Source: an uncultured Maricaulis sp. (GTDB lineage Bacteria > Pseudomonadota > Alphaproteobacteria > Caulobacterales > Maricaulaceae). Taken from it: DNA of 58,378 nucleotides. This document shows positions 27,425 through 36,002 of this stretch, in pieces (the stretch's first letter is position 1; each line of letters starts with the position of its first letter). Under the pieces are notes generated by a model, which did no database searches, was not told the origin of the DNA, and saw nothing but the letters and a program-made list of their open reading frames with translations. The position numbers and the translations under genes were made by a program. The DNA lies in contig NZ_CAJQOO010000010.1 in assembly GCF_905480005.1 (NCBI RefSeq), positions 1 to 58,378 on the forward strand, written 5' to 3'.

Positions 27425-27988
27425 CTATTCCACGGCCTCAACCGCCTGGATTTCCGGAATGTAGTGCTTGAGCAGATTTTCGATGCCGGACTTCAGCGTC
27501 ATCGTCGATGACGGGCAGCCCGCGCAGGCACCCCGCATCTTCAAGCGCACGACACCACTATCGGAGAGGTAGGAGTGGAAGAGGATGTCGCCGCCATCCT
27601 GGGCCACAGCGGGGCGGACCCGGGTGTCGATCAGCTCGATGATTTCCTTCACCAGGCTCTCGTCATCGCCGGAATAGTTGGCGTGTCCGCTCTCATTGAC
27701 CGCCGCACCGACAATCGGCCGACCCGATTGAAGCCCATCCATGATCGCGCCGAGAAGGAAGGGTTTGATATGGTCCCACTCATAAGCGTCAGTTTTCGTG
27801 ACAGCGATGAAGTCCTCGCCAAAGAAGACACCCGACACGCCGTCGACCAGGAAGAGATCGGCCGCCAGCGGCGCCTCGGCCGCGTCCTCCTCATTCTCGA
27901 ATTCTCGCGGTCCATCCGGCGCAATCTCGCGGCCTGGCAGGAATTTCAGCGTATTCGGATTGGGTGTGGCTTCGGTCTGGATAAACAT
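27425..27988 (-). CDS. Nfu-type iron-sulfur cluster carrier
   Basis: The protein has 187 residues from the ATG at 27988, with GGAGG seven bases upstream; a longer frame to 28042 lacks a ribosome site. The N-terminal Nfu domain (MFIQTEATPNPNTLKFLPG) and the C-terminal NifU-like domain with Cys155-x-x-Cys158 (GACAGCPSSTMTLKSGIENL) are both present. Together they match mitochondrial NFU1 and alphaproteobacterial homologues that carry 4Fe-4S clusters to targets such as lipoyl synthase or, here, possibly MiaB. It lies upstream of tsaB with a 39-base gap. Confidence 0.93.
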   Translation of the reverse strand: MFIQTEATPNPNTLKFLPGREIAPDGPREFENEEDAAEAPLAADLFLVDGVSGVFFGEDFIAVTKTDAYEWDHIKPFLLGAIMDGLQSGRPIVGAAVNESGHANYSGDDESLVKEIIELIDTRVRPAVAQDGGDILFHSYLSDSGVVRLKMRGACAGCPSSTMTLKSGIENLLKHYIPEIQAVEAVE

Positions 27989-28056
27989 GGCAGGGCCTCC
28001 TGCCGATGACTTGGCGCTCTTTCGCCACCCATTCAACCACACACGGTGTGGGGATA

Positions 28057-28533
28057 TCAGACGAGGGCGTCTATTTCGACCTGGTCCATATCGCCCGGCA
28101 CCACCGTGACGGGGACAGCCCGCCCGGTGAACAGGCCCTTTCCGCGTGACAAGGCCGTCACCAGAGGGCCCGGCCCTTCGCCATTGGCCGAGGCCGCCAG
28201 AACCAGCAGGGAAATCAGAGAATCTTCCTCGAGGAGCTCCGCCAGGACCGTTCGCCGGTCGCCTTCGCGCAGGAGGAGTTCCGGACGCTCACCGGTGACC
28301 GCTTCGGCATCCTCGGCCATGGATTCCAGCAGGGCTTCAGCCGCCCCTTCGGCTTCGCGCTTCGCGGTCTCCGCGACACCGATCCAGTGACTGAAATCAC
28401 CCGGCTCATGCGTTGCAAGGATGGCGACGTGCGCCCCCGTGGCCTGGGCGCGCCGGGCGGCGAAATAGAGCGCGGTCCGGCACTCGGAGCTGTCGTCTGC
28501 AACGACGAGGAATTTGCGCGAACTTGGCGGCAT
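28057..28533 (-). CDS. Universal stress protein (UspA family)
   Basis: The protein has 158 residues from the ATG at 28533; a GTG at 28563 would add ten residues, and neither start has a good ribosome site. UspA fold: KFLVVADDSSECRTALYFAARRAQATGAHVAIL at the N-terminus and RAVPVTVVPG at the C-terminus. The ATP-binding G-x2-G-x9-G(S/T) motif is not clearly kept (GPGPLVTALSRGKGLFTG), so nucleotide binding is doubtful. It is divergent, over 71 bases, from the membrane protein gene at 28605. Confidence 0.85.
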   Translation of the reverse strand: MPPSSRKFLVVADDSSECRTALYFAARRAQATGAHVAILATHEPGDFSHWIGVAETAKREAEGAAEALLESMAEDAEAVTGERPELLLREGDRRTVLAELLEEDSLISLLVLAASANGEGPGPLVTALSRGKGLFTGRAVPVTVVPGDMDQVEIDALV

Positions 28534-28604
28534 GATGCGAGTTTGGCGTGTGCTGAAGGACACGTCCAGACTTTCATGCTAACCGGGCCCGGAAAGGAAG
28601 TCCG

Positions 28605-29237
28605 ATGTCTCGCACCACCCTGATCGACCGCCGCAATGCCGGCACGCCCCAACGCGCCTATTCTCTCGATGGCAAGTGCCTGCACTGGCAGGAGACAGAT
28701 GGCGAAACCGTCGGCCAGCTGCCACTGGATGGCGTTCGACAGGTTCGACTTGCCGTCGAGATGGCCGGCCGGGAAAGCCAGGTCGTCTGTCGCCTGAGCT
28801 CGGAAGACGGGACCGAGATCGCCTTCGGATCGATGCGCTGGGCCGGGGTCGGTCTGTGGGAAGCCAATGCGCGCGATTTTCGTGATTTTCTGACCGAGCT
28901 GCACCGGGATCTCGCCGAACAGGCGGGGCCTGTCCGATATATTGAGGGGTCGTCAATGGCCTTTCTCGCCATCATGGCCGGGCTCGGCGGAGTGCTCGCC
29001 CTGGTCGGAGCCGGCTTCTTCGCCAAGCTCTTTCTGATCGACGAGAATGCGATCGGTCTTGTTTTGATCCCGGCTATCGCGCTGGGGCTCTGGCTGATGG
29101 GACTTTTCTGGCCGCGCGCCGCCAAAGACTATGATCCGGCTCGCTATATCGAGGCGTCAGCAGACGAGACCGCAGTCCAGGCAGACGAGTCCGGCGCGAC
29201 CGTGGCAGAAAAAGAGGGTTCGGTAACCTCTCGTTAA
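28605..29237 (+). CDS. Hypothetical protein with two C-terminal membrane helices
   Basis: The protein has 210 residues, with AAGGA six bases before the ATG. A soluble N-terminal half, beta-rich and about 115 residues long (RAYSLDGKCLHWQETDG; VRLAVEMAGRESQVVCRL; EIAFGSMRWAG), has PH-like strand periodicity. Two hydrophobic segments follow (about 123-145 and 152-172), then an acidic tail (ADETAVQADESG). I do not name a family. It is convergent with the copper chaperone gene, 37 bases apart. Confidence 0.75.
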   Translation: MSRTTLIDRRNAGTPQRAYSLDGKCLHWQETDGETVGQLPLDGVRQVRLAVEMAGRESQVVCRLSSEDGTEIAFGSMRWAGVGLWEANARDFRDFLTELHRDLAEQAGPVRYIEGSSMAFLAIMAGLGGVLALVGAGFFAKLFLIDENAIGLVLIPAIALGLWLMGLFWPRAAKDYDPARYIEASADETAVQADESGATVAEKEGSVTSR

Positions 29238-29274
29238 CCATCTCGCAGGCGCGCCGGACCGTCAGCCAAATTGC

Positions 29275-29820
29275 CTAGTTCTCATTCCCCGCCATGGGGG
29301 CAAACGCCTGGACGGCAAAATTCACGGGTACCGGGCCTGCGCGTTCAAACACCAGCGTCCCGGCGACCTGGTCGCCCTCCGTTACCGGCGCAAGACCATG
29401 CACCATCAGGTGCAGGCCGGCAGGGGCGAATACAAGCGGACCCGTATCGTCCAGATCCTGCGGACCAACCGGGCGCATGCGCATCATGCCCTGATCATCC
29501 ATGGTGTGACCGTGCATCTCGACGCGACTGGCGCCGTCGATCTCGGCAGAGACAAGGCGGTCGGCATGGCCGTCAGTCAGAACCGCCTGAAAATAGGCGG
29601 CGGTCACATCCCGACCCTGCGGATGCGGGCGAATCCAGGCCAGCCGGATATCCACCACCGGGGTGATGCCATCCTCTGGCAGCGGGCTCAGTCGTGCGTC
29701 GTCCGCCGCGTGCATGGTCCCGTCTGCATGATGACCGGTTTCCGGTTGAACCGGATCCGAGCCACCGCCACAGGCGGCGACCACAAGCCCGATGGCGGGC
29801 AGAAGAAAATGCATTTTCAT
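29275..29820 (-). CDS. PCu(A)C-type periplasmic copper chaperone, lipoprotein
   Basis: The protein has 181 residues. Its signal ends in the lipobox VAAC with Cys17, so it is likely membrane-tethered. A His/Met-rich linker (HHADGTMH) precedes the PCu(A)C domain. The copper motif H-x11-M-x21-H-x-M is intact as His104, Met116, His138 and Met140 (from HGHTMDDQGMMRM and GLHLMVHGL). Such proteins deliver Cu(I) to the CuA site of cytochrome oxidase. GAGGA lies seven bases before the ATG. The neighbouring DUF2946 gene upstream supports a copper-related pair. Confidence 0.92.
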   Translation of the reverse strand: MKMHFLLPAIGLVVAACGGGSDPVQPETGHHADGTMHAADDARLSPLPEDGITPVVDIRLAWIRPHPQGRDVTAAYFQAVLTDGHADRLVSAEIDGASRVEMHGHTMDDQGMMRMRPVGPQDLDDTGPLVFAPAGLHLMVHGLAPVTEGDQVAGTLVFERAGPVPVNFAVQAFAPMAGNEN

Positions 29821-29956
29821 GTTCTCGTCCTCGTGAAGGAGGGGCCGCTATCCGAGCCGCCCCGAGCGTATTGCCATCCCGACGTGAGCGTCCAGTCCCT
29901 CTCCGATTGCGGCCCGTTGAGACCTGATGGAGTGGACAGGACAGCGCGCGGCCTGA

Positions 29957-29980
29957 CGCTGACGGCGCTTGTCGTCAGCG
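29957..29980. repeat. 8-bp inverted repeat between copper chaperone and DUF2946 genes
   Basis: CGCTGACG (29957-29964) and CGTCAGCG (29973-29980) are separated by eight bases in the 227-base gap 29821-30047. There is no T-run. It could be an operator or an mRNA hairpin. I see no coding potential in the rest of this gap. Confidence 0.35.
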
Positions 29981-30047
29981 TGTGCGGCCGGAGTCGCGCC
30001 GGGCGAAACTGACAGGGTTTCCCGGCCGCAAAACGCCGGGGTCACTG

Positions 30048-30461
30048 TCAGGCAGTCCGGTGATCGATAGGAGGGGGCGCACGGGCATCCGGCCGCAGGC
30101 GAGGTCGCTGCAGGGCGTGCGGCAAGCCAGTCCTCCGACCCTGCACGAGGGCATGCCTGTCCGGCGGAGCCAATGCGGTGAGCGCCGCCGCCGGCAGGGC
30201 AAGAACGGGACAGGCAAGGCAGTCATCACAAACCAGGACCGGCAGGGCGGCATCATCCACCACCGATTGACCGGACAGCTTGGCCAGGATGGCAAGATTG
30301 GCGGCATCCTCTCCGCTCAGTTCACCGCGAATCTGCGGCGCACAAAGCAGCCAGTTTTCATCGCCGCTGGCACGCGCCATCGCCTCCGCCGCAAAGGGGA
30401 AGAGCGCGCTCCAGACGAGCACCAGGCCCAGAAGACCGGTTCGCAGGCGATGCCAGGTCAT
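30048..30461 (-). CDS. DUF2946-like exported protein
   Basis: The protein has 137 residues. A signal peptide (RTGLLGLVLVWSALFPFAAEAMA) is followed by a short domain carrying the two-cysteine motif CDDCLACP near residue 78-85, typical of DUF2946 proteins. Those are often found beside PCu(A)C or TonB-dependent copper receptors. The C-terminal third is Arg/Pro-rich and looks non-conserved (RRTGLPHALQRPRLRPDARAPP split by His/Arg). No ribosome site is obvious before the ATG. The role in copper handling is inferred from context. Confidence 0.7.
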   Translation of the reverse strand: MTWHRLRTGLLGLVLVWSALFPFAAEAMARASGDENWLLCAPQIRGELSGEDAANLAILAKLSGQSVVDDAALPVLVCDDCLACPVLALPAAALTALAPPDRHALVQGRRTGLPHALQRPRLRPDARAPPPIDHRTA

Positions 30462-30510
30462 GATGGGGATTTAGCCGATCGGTTCACGCCTGAGGAGTGC
30501 GGCAAATCCG

Positions 30511-31548
30511 CTAGCCCCAAAATCCGATGATCTTCTTGGTCTCTTCGACAACCGGCTGCGCAACCGCCCGGGCACGCTCGGCCCCTTTGGTCAGGATGCG
30601 GTCTATTTCGGCCTTGTCGGAAATCAGACGGCGATATTCGTCCGAGATCGGCGCCAGATACTGCACGGCCACATCGGCCAGCGCGGGCTTGAAGGCTCCA
30701 AAGCCCTGGCCGCCGAACTCGGCGAGAACATCTGCCTTGGACTGGCCGGCCAGCGCGGCATAGATGCCAACGAGATTGGACGCTTCGGCACGCCCCTCGA
30801 GCTCTTCCACGGTTGCCGGCAGTGGCTCCGGGTCGGTTTTGGCCTTCTTGATCTTGCGGGCGATCATGTCGGCATCATCTTCCAGATTGATGCGCGAATT
30901 GTCGGAGACGTCCGACTTGGACATTTTCGACGTGCCGTCACGCAAGCTCATAATGCGCGCGCCAGGCCCCTGGATGAGCGGATCGGTTTGCGGGAAAACC
31001 GCTTCACCCTTGCCGAAATCGCGATTGAAGCGGGCTGCGATGTCACGACACAGCTCAAGATGCTGTTTCTGGTCCTCACCAACCGGCACTTCCGTCGCCT
31101 TGTAGACGAGGATGTCCGCAGCCTGGAGCACCGGATAGGTGAACAAGCCAACCGAGGCCCGCTCCTTGTCCTTGCCAGCCTTGTCCTTGAACTGGGTCAT
31201 GCGCTCGAGCCAGCCGAGGCGCGCAACACAATTGAAAATCCAGGCCATTTCGGCATGGGCGGGCACCGCAGACTGGGCGAAAATCGCGCTCTTTTCCGGA
31301 TCCACGCCCGCGGCGATATAGGCCGCCGCGGCCGAGCGCACCGCGTCCGGCAATGTGGCGGGATCGTGCGGCATGGTGATCGCATGCATGTCGACCACGC
31401 AGTAGAAGCACTCGCGCGTTGGGTCCTTTTGCAGTTCCACCCAATTCTTGAGCGCACCCAGATAATTGCCGAGATGCAGCCGACCGGTCGGCTGCATGCC
31501 GGACAGGACGCGGTGCGGACCTTTGTAATCGGTGGGCGTGTCACTCAT
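30511..31548 (-). CDS. trpS: Tryptophanyl-tRNA synthetase
   Basis: The protein has 345 residues. It is a class I aminoacyl-tRNA synthetase that charges tRNA-Trp. The ATP-binding HIGH-type motif is in [15 protein letters not shown] (about 22-36), and KMSKS is present in [17 protein letters not shown] (about 200-216). AAGG lies seven bases before the ATG. It lies 61 bases downstream of murJ, in the order glnD-murJ-trpS shared with many alphaproteobacteria. Confidence 0.98.
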   Translation of the reverse strand: MSDTPTDYKGPHRVLSGMQPTGRLHLGNYLGALKNWVELQKDPTRECFYCVVDMHAITMPHDPATLPDAVRSAAAAYIAAGVDPEKSAIFAQSAVPAHAEMAWIFNCVARLGWLERMTQFKDKAGKDKERASVGLFTYPVLQAADILVYKATEVPVGEDQKQHLELCRDIAARFNRDFGKGEAVFPQTDPLIQGPGARIMSLRDGTSKMSKSDVSDNSRINLEDDADMIARKIKKAKTDPEPLPATVEELEGRAEASNLVGIYAALAGQSKADVLAEFGGQGFGAFKPALADVAVQYLAPISDEYRRLISDKAEIDRILTKGAERARAVAQPVVEETKKIIGFWG

Positions 31549-31609
31549 GGCAGGGCCTTGCGGAAAAGACGAACAGGGACAAGCGTCTTAGCGAGCGCGG
31601 GGCCGGGTC

Positions 31610-33154
31610 TCAAGAGCGCTTGAGCGCGGCACGCACCTCGGACGGGCGCAAGGCACCGGTCAGCAGCGCCGCAAGGCCATAGACAACCAGGCCGGCGCCA
31701 CAGACCAGGAGCAAGGTGAGTAGCGTGGAATCAAACAGATAGGGCCTGACCAGGTCCGCATATTGGTCTGCTGCGAAAAGGAAGGCGGCCATGATGGCGC
31801 AAGCACCGAGAATGCGCGGCACTTTGCCGAGCAGGCGGGCATCTGGTTCCAGCAGGCCGCGCCGATGCAAGGTAACCGCGAGAAGGATGGTGTTGACCCA
31901 ACCAGCCAGGGCGGTCGCGATAGCCAGGCCCGCAAAGCCAAGCGGCCCAAAGAAAAGGGCGAGACCAACAACCAGGTTCACGACCACGCCAACACCCGCG
32001 AACTTCATCGGTGTCAACGTGTCCCCACGGGCGAAGAAGCCGGGCGACAGGACCTTGATCAGCACGAAGGCGGGAAGGCCAATGGCAAAGGGGACCAGGG
32101 CTTGCCCCACCATGATCGCATCCTGCGGCGTGAACTCGTCACGTTGATATATGCCGGTTGCGATGAAGACGGGGATGACAGCCAGCGCCGTTGCAGCGGG
32201 CAGTGTCAGTGCCATCGCAATCTCCAGCGCGCGATTCATCGCGTTCGAGGCTGCCTCAACGGCCCCGGCCCGCACACGACTGCTGAGGGTCGGCAGAAGA
32301 ACCACGCCCATCGCGATGCCCACTACGCCCAAGGGTAGTTGATAGAGTCGATCCGCATAATACAGCCAGGACCGCGCGCTCAATTCGGTTGTCGCGATGG
32401 AGGATGTCACCAGAATATTGATCTGTGTCACGCCGGCCGCGACTGCGCCGGGAACCCCAAGCACAATCAGGCGTCGCACGCCGGGCGAAAGACGGGGCAA
32501 GGTCAAGGTGAGCCGCAAACCGGTCGCGCGGCAGGCGGCGAACAGCCAAACCAGCTGCGCAATGCCCGACAGGCTGATCCCGATCGAAAGATGCAGGGCA
32601 AGGTCTTCGCCCTCAGCCGGCGATAGATAGAGAATGCCGATCAGGGTCAGGTTCAAAAGCACTGGCGCCGCTGCCGCCACCGCAAAGCGGCCATGCGAGT
32701 TGAGCACGCCGCTAAGCATGGCGCTCAGGGACATCATCAACAGGTAAGGCATGGTGATCTGGGTCAGGAGAACCGCCAGGTCGAGCTTGTCGGGCTCTCC
32801 GACGAAACCCGGCCCCAGCGCATACATCAGCCAGGGCATCAGCAATTGCGCGGCCACGACCAGCACGAACATTGCGGTCAGAAGGACCGACATGACCTGG
32901 CGTGCAAACAGGATGGCTTCGTCCGGCTGACCGCCCTCGAGCTTGCCCGCATAAAGCGGGACGAACGCCGAATTGAACGCGCCCTCCGCAAATATTCGCC
33001 TGAAAAGATTGGGGAATTGGAAGGCTGTCAGGAATATGTCAGTTACCGCTCCCGCACCCAGGGCGGCGGCCAAAAGCATTTCCCGAACAAGGCCCAGCAC
33101 ACGGCTCGCCATGGTCAGCACGCCGACAACGGCAGTAGAACGCAGCAAGCGCAT
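31610..33154 (-). CDS. murJ: Lipid II flippase MurJ
   Basis: The protein has 514 residues with about fourteen membrane helices. It flips lipid II across the inner membrane for peptidoglycan synthesis. Family markers are STAVVGVLTMASRVLGLVREMLLA at the N-terminus, FPNLFRRIFAEGAFNSAFVPLYA (about 48-70) and SPGFFARGDTLTPMKFAGVGVVVNLV near 370. It starts two bases after the glnD stop with GAGGT in between, so it is tightly coupled to glnD. Confidence 0.96.
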   Translation of the reverse strand: MRLLRSTAVVGVLTMASRVLGLVREMLLAAALGAGAVTDIFLTAFQFPNLFRRIFAEGAFNSAFVPLYAGKLEGGQPDEAILFARQVMSVLLTAMFVLVVAAQLLMPWLMYALGPGFVGEPDKLDLAVLLTQITMPYLLMMSLSAMLSGVLNSHGRFAVAAAAPVLLNLTLIGILYLSPAEGEDLALHLSIGISLSGIAQLVWLFAACRATGLRLTLTLPRLSPGVRRLIVLGVPGAVAAGVTQINILVTSSIATTELSARSWLYYADRLYQLPLGVVGIAMGVVLLPTLSSRVRAGAVEAASNAMNRALEIAMALTLPAATALAVIPVFIATGIYQRDEFTPQDAIMVGQALVPFAIGLPAFVLIKVLSPGFFARGDTLTPMKFAGVGVVVNLVVGLALFFGPLGFAGLAIATALAGWVNTILLAVTLHRRGLLEPDARLLGKVPRILGACAIMAAFLFAADQYADLVRPYLFDSTLLTLLLVCGAGLVVYGLAALLTGALRPSEVRAALKRS

Positions 33155-33156
33155 GG

Positions 33157-35967
33157 CTACCTCAACACGCTGGCCCGCGCCCGGGCGATACCCCGTTGCG
33201 CAGCCGTCTTGTCAAAAGCGGTCTCGCTTTCGGAGAACACGGCGAGCAGGCCGCTGCGAATTCGCTCGGCAATTGCCTCATCCTCCAGCTTGGCGCCGCG
33301 ATGGGTGACGTAGAACACGTCCGTCGCGCGTTCGCCATAGCCATCAATCTGGGCGGATGTGAGGGCCAGATGTTCGTCGGCGAGGATATCGGCCAGATCC
33401 GCCAACAGTCCCGGTCGGTCCCGGCCGGAGGCCTCGATCACGGTCGCCTGCTCGGCAAGTTCATTGGAAATGGTCACGCTCGGTGTCACCCGGAAAGCCG
33501 CGTCGCGCCGCTTGAGCGGGGCGGCATCGCGGCGCCGGACCGTGATTTCACCGGTCGCGACTTCACGGAGATATTCAACCAAGGCCTGACGCTGCAGGGC
33601 GTCGAGCCGACCATAGGGTTGCCCGGCGGCATCCTGGATATAGAAAATGTCGAACACCTGCTCGGACGCCGTGGTGTTGATTGTCGCCCCGACAACATCG
33701 GCCCCGACCTCGGCAAAGGCGGCGACGATATCGGCGAAGACACGCGCGCGGTCCGGCGACCAGATCATCACCTCTGTAGCCGCCCGCCGCCGATCCACGC
33801 GCACGGCTGCGGACGTCTGGCGTCCGGCGTCGCGGGCATGGCGCACAAAGGCGGCATGGCGAAAACGATCCTCCTCCGAGAAGGCTGTCCAATAGGCGTC
33901 ATTGAGCTCGGAAGCCCACCAGGCGGCAAAGGCCGGATTGACCCGTTCCAGACGCGGTCTGATCCGCTTGCGCGCCAGCTCGGCCTTGTCGGCGAGCGTT
34001 TCGCGCGCCAGCTGGAGATTATCACCCTCACTGGACAGGACTTGTTCGGTTGCCGCGTAGAGCTCGCGGATCAATTGGCCCTTCCAGCCATTCCACACAC
34101 CCGGCCCGACGGAGCGGATATCAACCACGGTCAGGACGGTCAGAAGGCGCAGGCGTTCAACCGTTCCGATAGCCGCAGCAAAATCCGCGACGGTTTGCGG
34201 ATCAGACAGATCGCGGCGCTGGGCGGTATCACTCATCAGGAGATGGTTGGCGATCAGCCAGGAAACGAGCTCGGTCTCGGCCTCGCCCAGCCCCATGCGT
34301 TCGCAAGCCGTCATGGCCCGGGCGGCGCCCTCGATGCACTGATCACCGGCTCCCTTGCCGGTATCGTGCAACAGAACAGCCAGGTGCAGGGCGCGCCGGT
34401 TCTGGACCAGGGGCGCCAGACGGGTCACGAGCGGGTGGTCAAGCGGATGGAGGCCGTCCTCGATCTCACGCAACAGTCCCAGCGCCTGCAGGGTATGCTC
34501 ATCAACCGTGTAGCGGTGATACATGTTGAACTGGGTGCGCGCGACAATATCGCCAAACTCCGGCACATAGCGCCCGAGCACACCGGCCTCGGTCATCATG
34601 CGCAGAACCGCCATCGGGGCCGCGCTGTCCAGCAAGACAGCAAAGAAGGCTCGCGCGGCCCGCGGCGCCCGGCGAAAATCATCATCAATCAGGTGCAGGG
34701 TGCGGCCGATCCTGGCAACCGCTTCGGGATGCAGGTCCAGGCGCCGCGATGCAGCCACATGGAAAAAGCGCATCAGGCGGATCGGATCTTCGCGGATCTG
34801 GGTGGCATGGGCAAAATCAAGCCGCCCCTCGCGCACTATGAACTCCCCGACATCGGCCTCTTCAGCCGCATCCATGCCAGGCGGTAGAAAGCGGGCGAGG
34901 CCCTTCGGCTTGGATTTCCAGGCGTCGGCTTCCAGCTTGGCACAGACGAGGCGCGTCAAGGCGCCGACATCCATAGCCGTGCGGAAATAGCGCCGCATGA
35001 AGCGCTCGACCCCGTTCTCGGTCTCGCCATCCTCAAACCCCATGCGAGCCGCGATCTCCGGCTGGACATCAAAGGTCAGCCGCTCATCCTTGCCGCCGGC
35101 AATCTCGTGCAAGTGGAAGCGCACGGTCCAGAGGAAATCGTCCGCGAGAATATATTTCGAGACATCCTCGACAGACAGCAAGCGACTACCGACCCAGCGC
35201 TCGAAAGCATCAGCGCCATAAAGGAATTGTGCCAGCCAGCGCATGAGCTGGAGGTCCCGAAGCCCTCCCTTGCCCGATTTGAGATTGGGCTCGACTGTGT
35301 AGCGTGAACGCCCCGCTTTCTCGATCCGGGCATCACGTTCCTTGAGCTTGGCCTCCACGAAACCGGGCAAATCGCCGGCCACGACTTCATCGCGGAAGCG
35401 CTGGGCCAGGGCTGCGGTTGCTGTCTCATCTCCCGCAAGATGACGCAGGGAAAGCAGGGCCGTGCGCTCCGAGGCATCCTCGCTGGTCAGCTCGATTGTC
35501 TCATCCATGGTGCGGCAGGCCCCGCCGCCAACATCGATCTTGAGGTCCCAGAGCGCATAGAGGAATTGCTGCAGGAAGGCATCCGTTTCCTCGCTTGCCC
35601 CGTCCGGCTTGATCAACATCAGGTCGATATCAGAGGACGGTGCCAGTTCACCGGCACCAAATCCGCCCTGGGCGCACAGGGCGACCCCGGCCGAGCCTGT
35701 CTCGTCCGCCGCCGCCATGGAATCGAACAGGGCGTGGAGGCAGGCACTCATGCCGTCGCACAGAAGATGGGCCGCGACCGCGCCACCACCCGCGCCGGAC
35801 AGGCTCGCAAAAGCCTGTTTGCGGAAGCGGTCGATCGAAGCGCGCACATGCAACAGGGCCGCCGCCCGCGCAGCCGGCGAGTCCCAGCCCTGTTGAGACA
35901 GGGCGGAAGCCAGTTGGGCCCGCAATTGCAGACCATCCAGCGAAGCGGGGAGAACGGGCATCGTCAT
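33157..35967 (-). CDS. glnD: Bifunctional [protein-PII] uridylyltransferase/uridylyl-removing enzyme
   Basis: The protein has 936 residues, the usual size. GlnD senses glutamine and (de)uridylylates PII proteins. The nucleotidyltransferase motif GGFGAGELAPSSDIDLML (near 105) keeps both Asp residues; the common GGYGRGE has Ala for Arg here. The HD domain has AVLLHDTGKGAG. Two C-terminal ACT domains follow (ARVFADIVAAFAEVGADVVGATI and GRDRPGLLADLADILADEHLALTSAQI). No ribosome site precedes the ATG at 35967. It is 35 bases from mutS on the same strand. Confidence 0.97.
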   Translation of the reverse strand: MTMPVLPASLDGLQLRAQLASALSQQGWDSPAARAAALLHVRASIDRFRKQAFASLSGAGGGAVAAHLLCDGMSACLHALFDSMAAADETGSAGVALCAQGGFGAGELAPSSDIDLMLIKPDGASEETDAFLQQFLYALWDLKIDVGGGACRTMDETIELTSEDASERTALLSLRHLAGDETATAALAQRFRDEVVAGDLPGFVEAKLKERDARIEKAGRSRYTVEPNLKSGKGGLRDLQLMRWLAQFLYGADAFERWVGSRLLSVEDVSKYILADDFLWTVRFHLHEIAGGKDERLTFDVQPEIAARMGFEDGETENGVERFMRRYFRTAMDVGALTRLVCAKLEADAWKSKPKGLARFLPPGMDAAEEADVGEFIVREGRLDFAHATQIREDPIRLMRFFHVAASRRLDLHPEAVARIGRTLHLIDDDFRRAPRAARAFFAVLLDSAAPMAVLRMMTEAGVLGRYVPEFGDIVARTQFNMYHRYTVDEHTLQALGLLREIEDGLHPLDHPLVTRLAPLVQNRRALHLAVLLHDTGKGAGDQCIEGAARAMTACERMGLGEAETELVSWLIANHLLMSDTAQRRDLSDPQTVADFAAAIGTVERLRLLTVLTVVDIRSVGPGVWNGWKGQLIRELYAATEQVLSSEGDNLQLARETLADKAELARKRIRPRLERVNPAFAAWWASELNDAYWTAFSEEDRFRHAAFVRHARDAGRQTSAAVRVDRRRAATEVMIWSPDRARVFADIVAAFAEVGADVVGATINTTASEQVFDIFYIQDAAGQPYGRLDALQRQALVEYLREVATGEITVRRRDAAPLKRRDAAFRVTPSVTISNELAEQATVIEASGRDRPGLLADLADILADEHLALTSAQIDGYGERATDVFYVTHRGAKLEDEAIAERIRSGLLAVFSESETAFDKTAAQRGIARARASVLR

Positions 35968-36002
35968 GATGGCGCCAATCTAGTTCAACGCCCGGGCCGG
36001 CG

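Noticed and set aside
29848-30045. 65-codon minus-strand frame between the copper chaperone and DUF2946 genes
   Set aside because: No ribosome site, Arg-rich low-complexity product, and it crosses the inverted repeat at 29957-29980.
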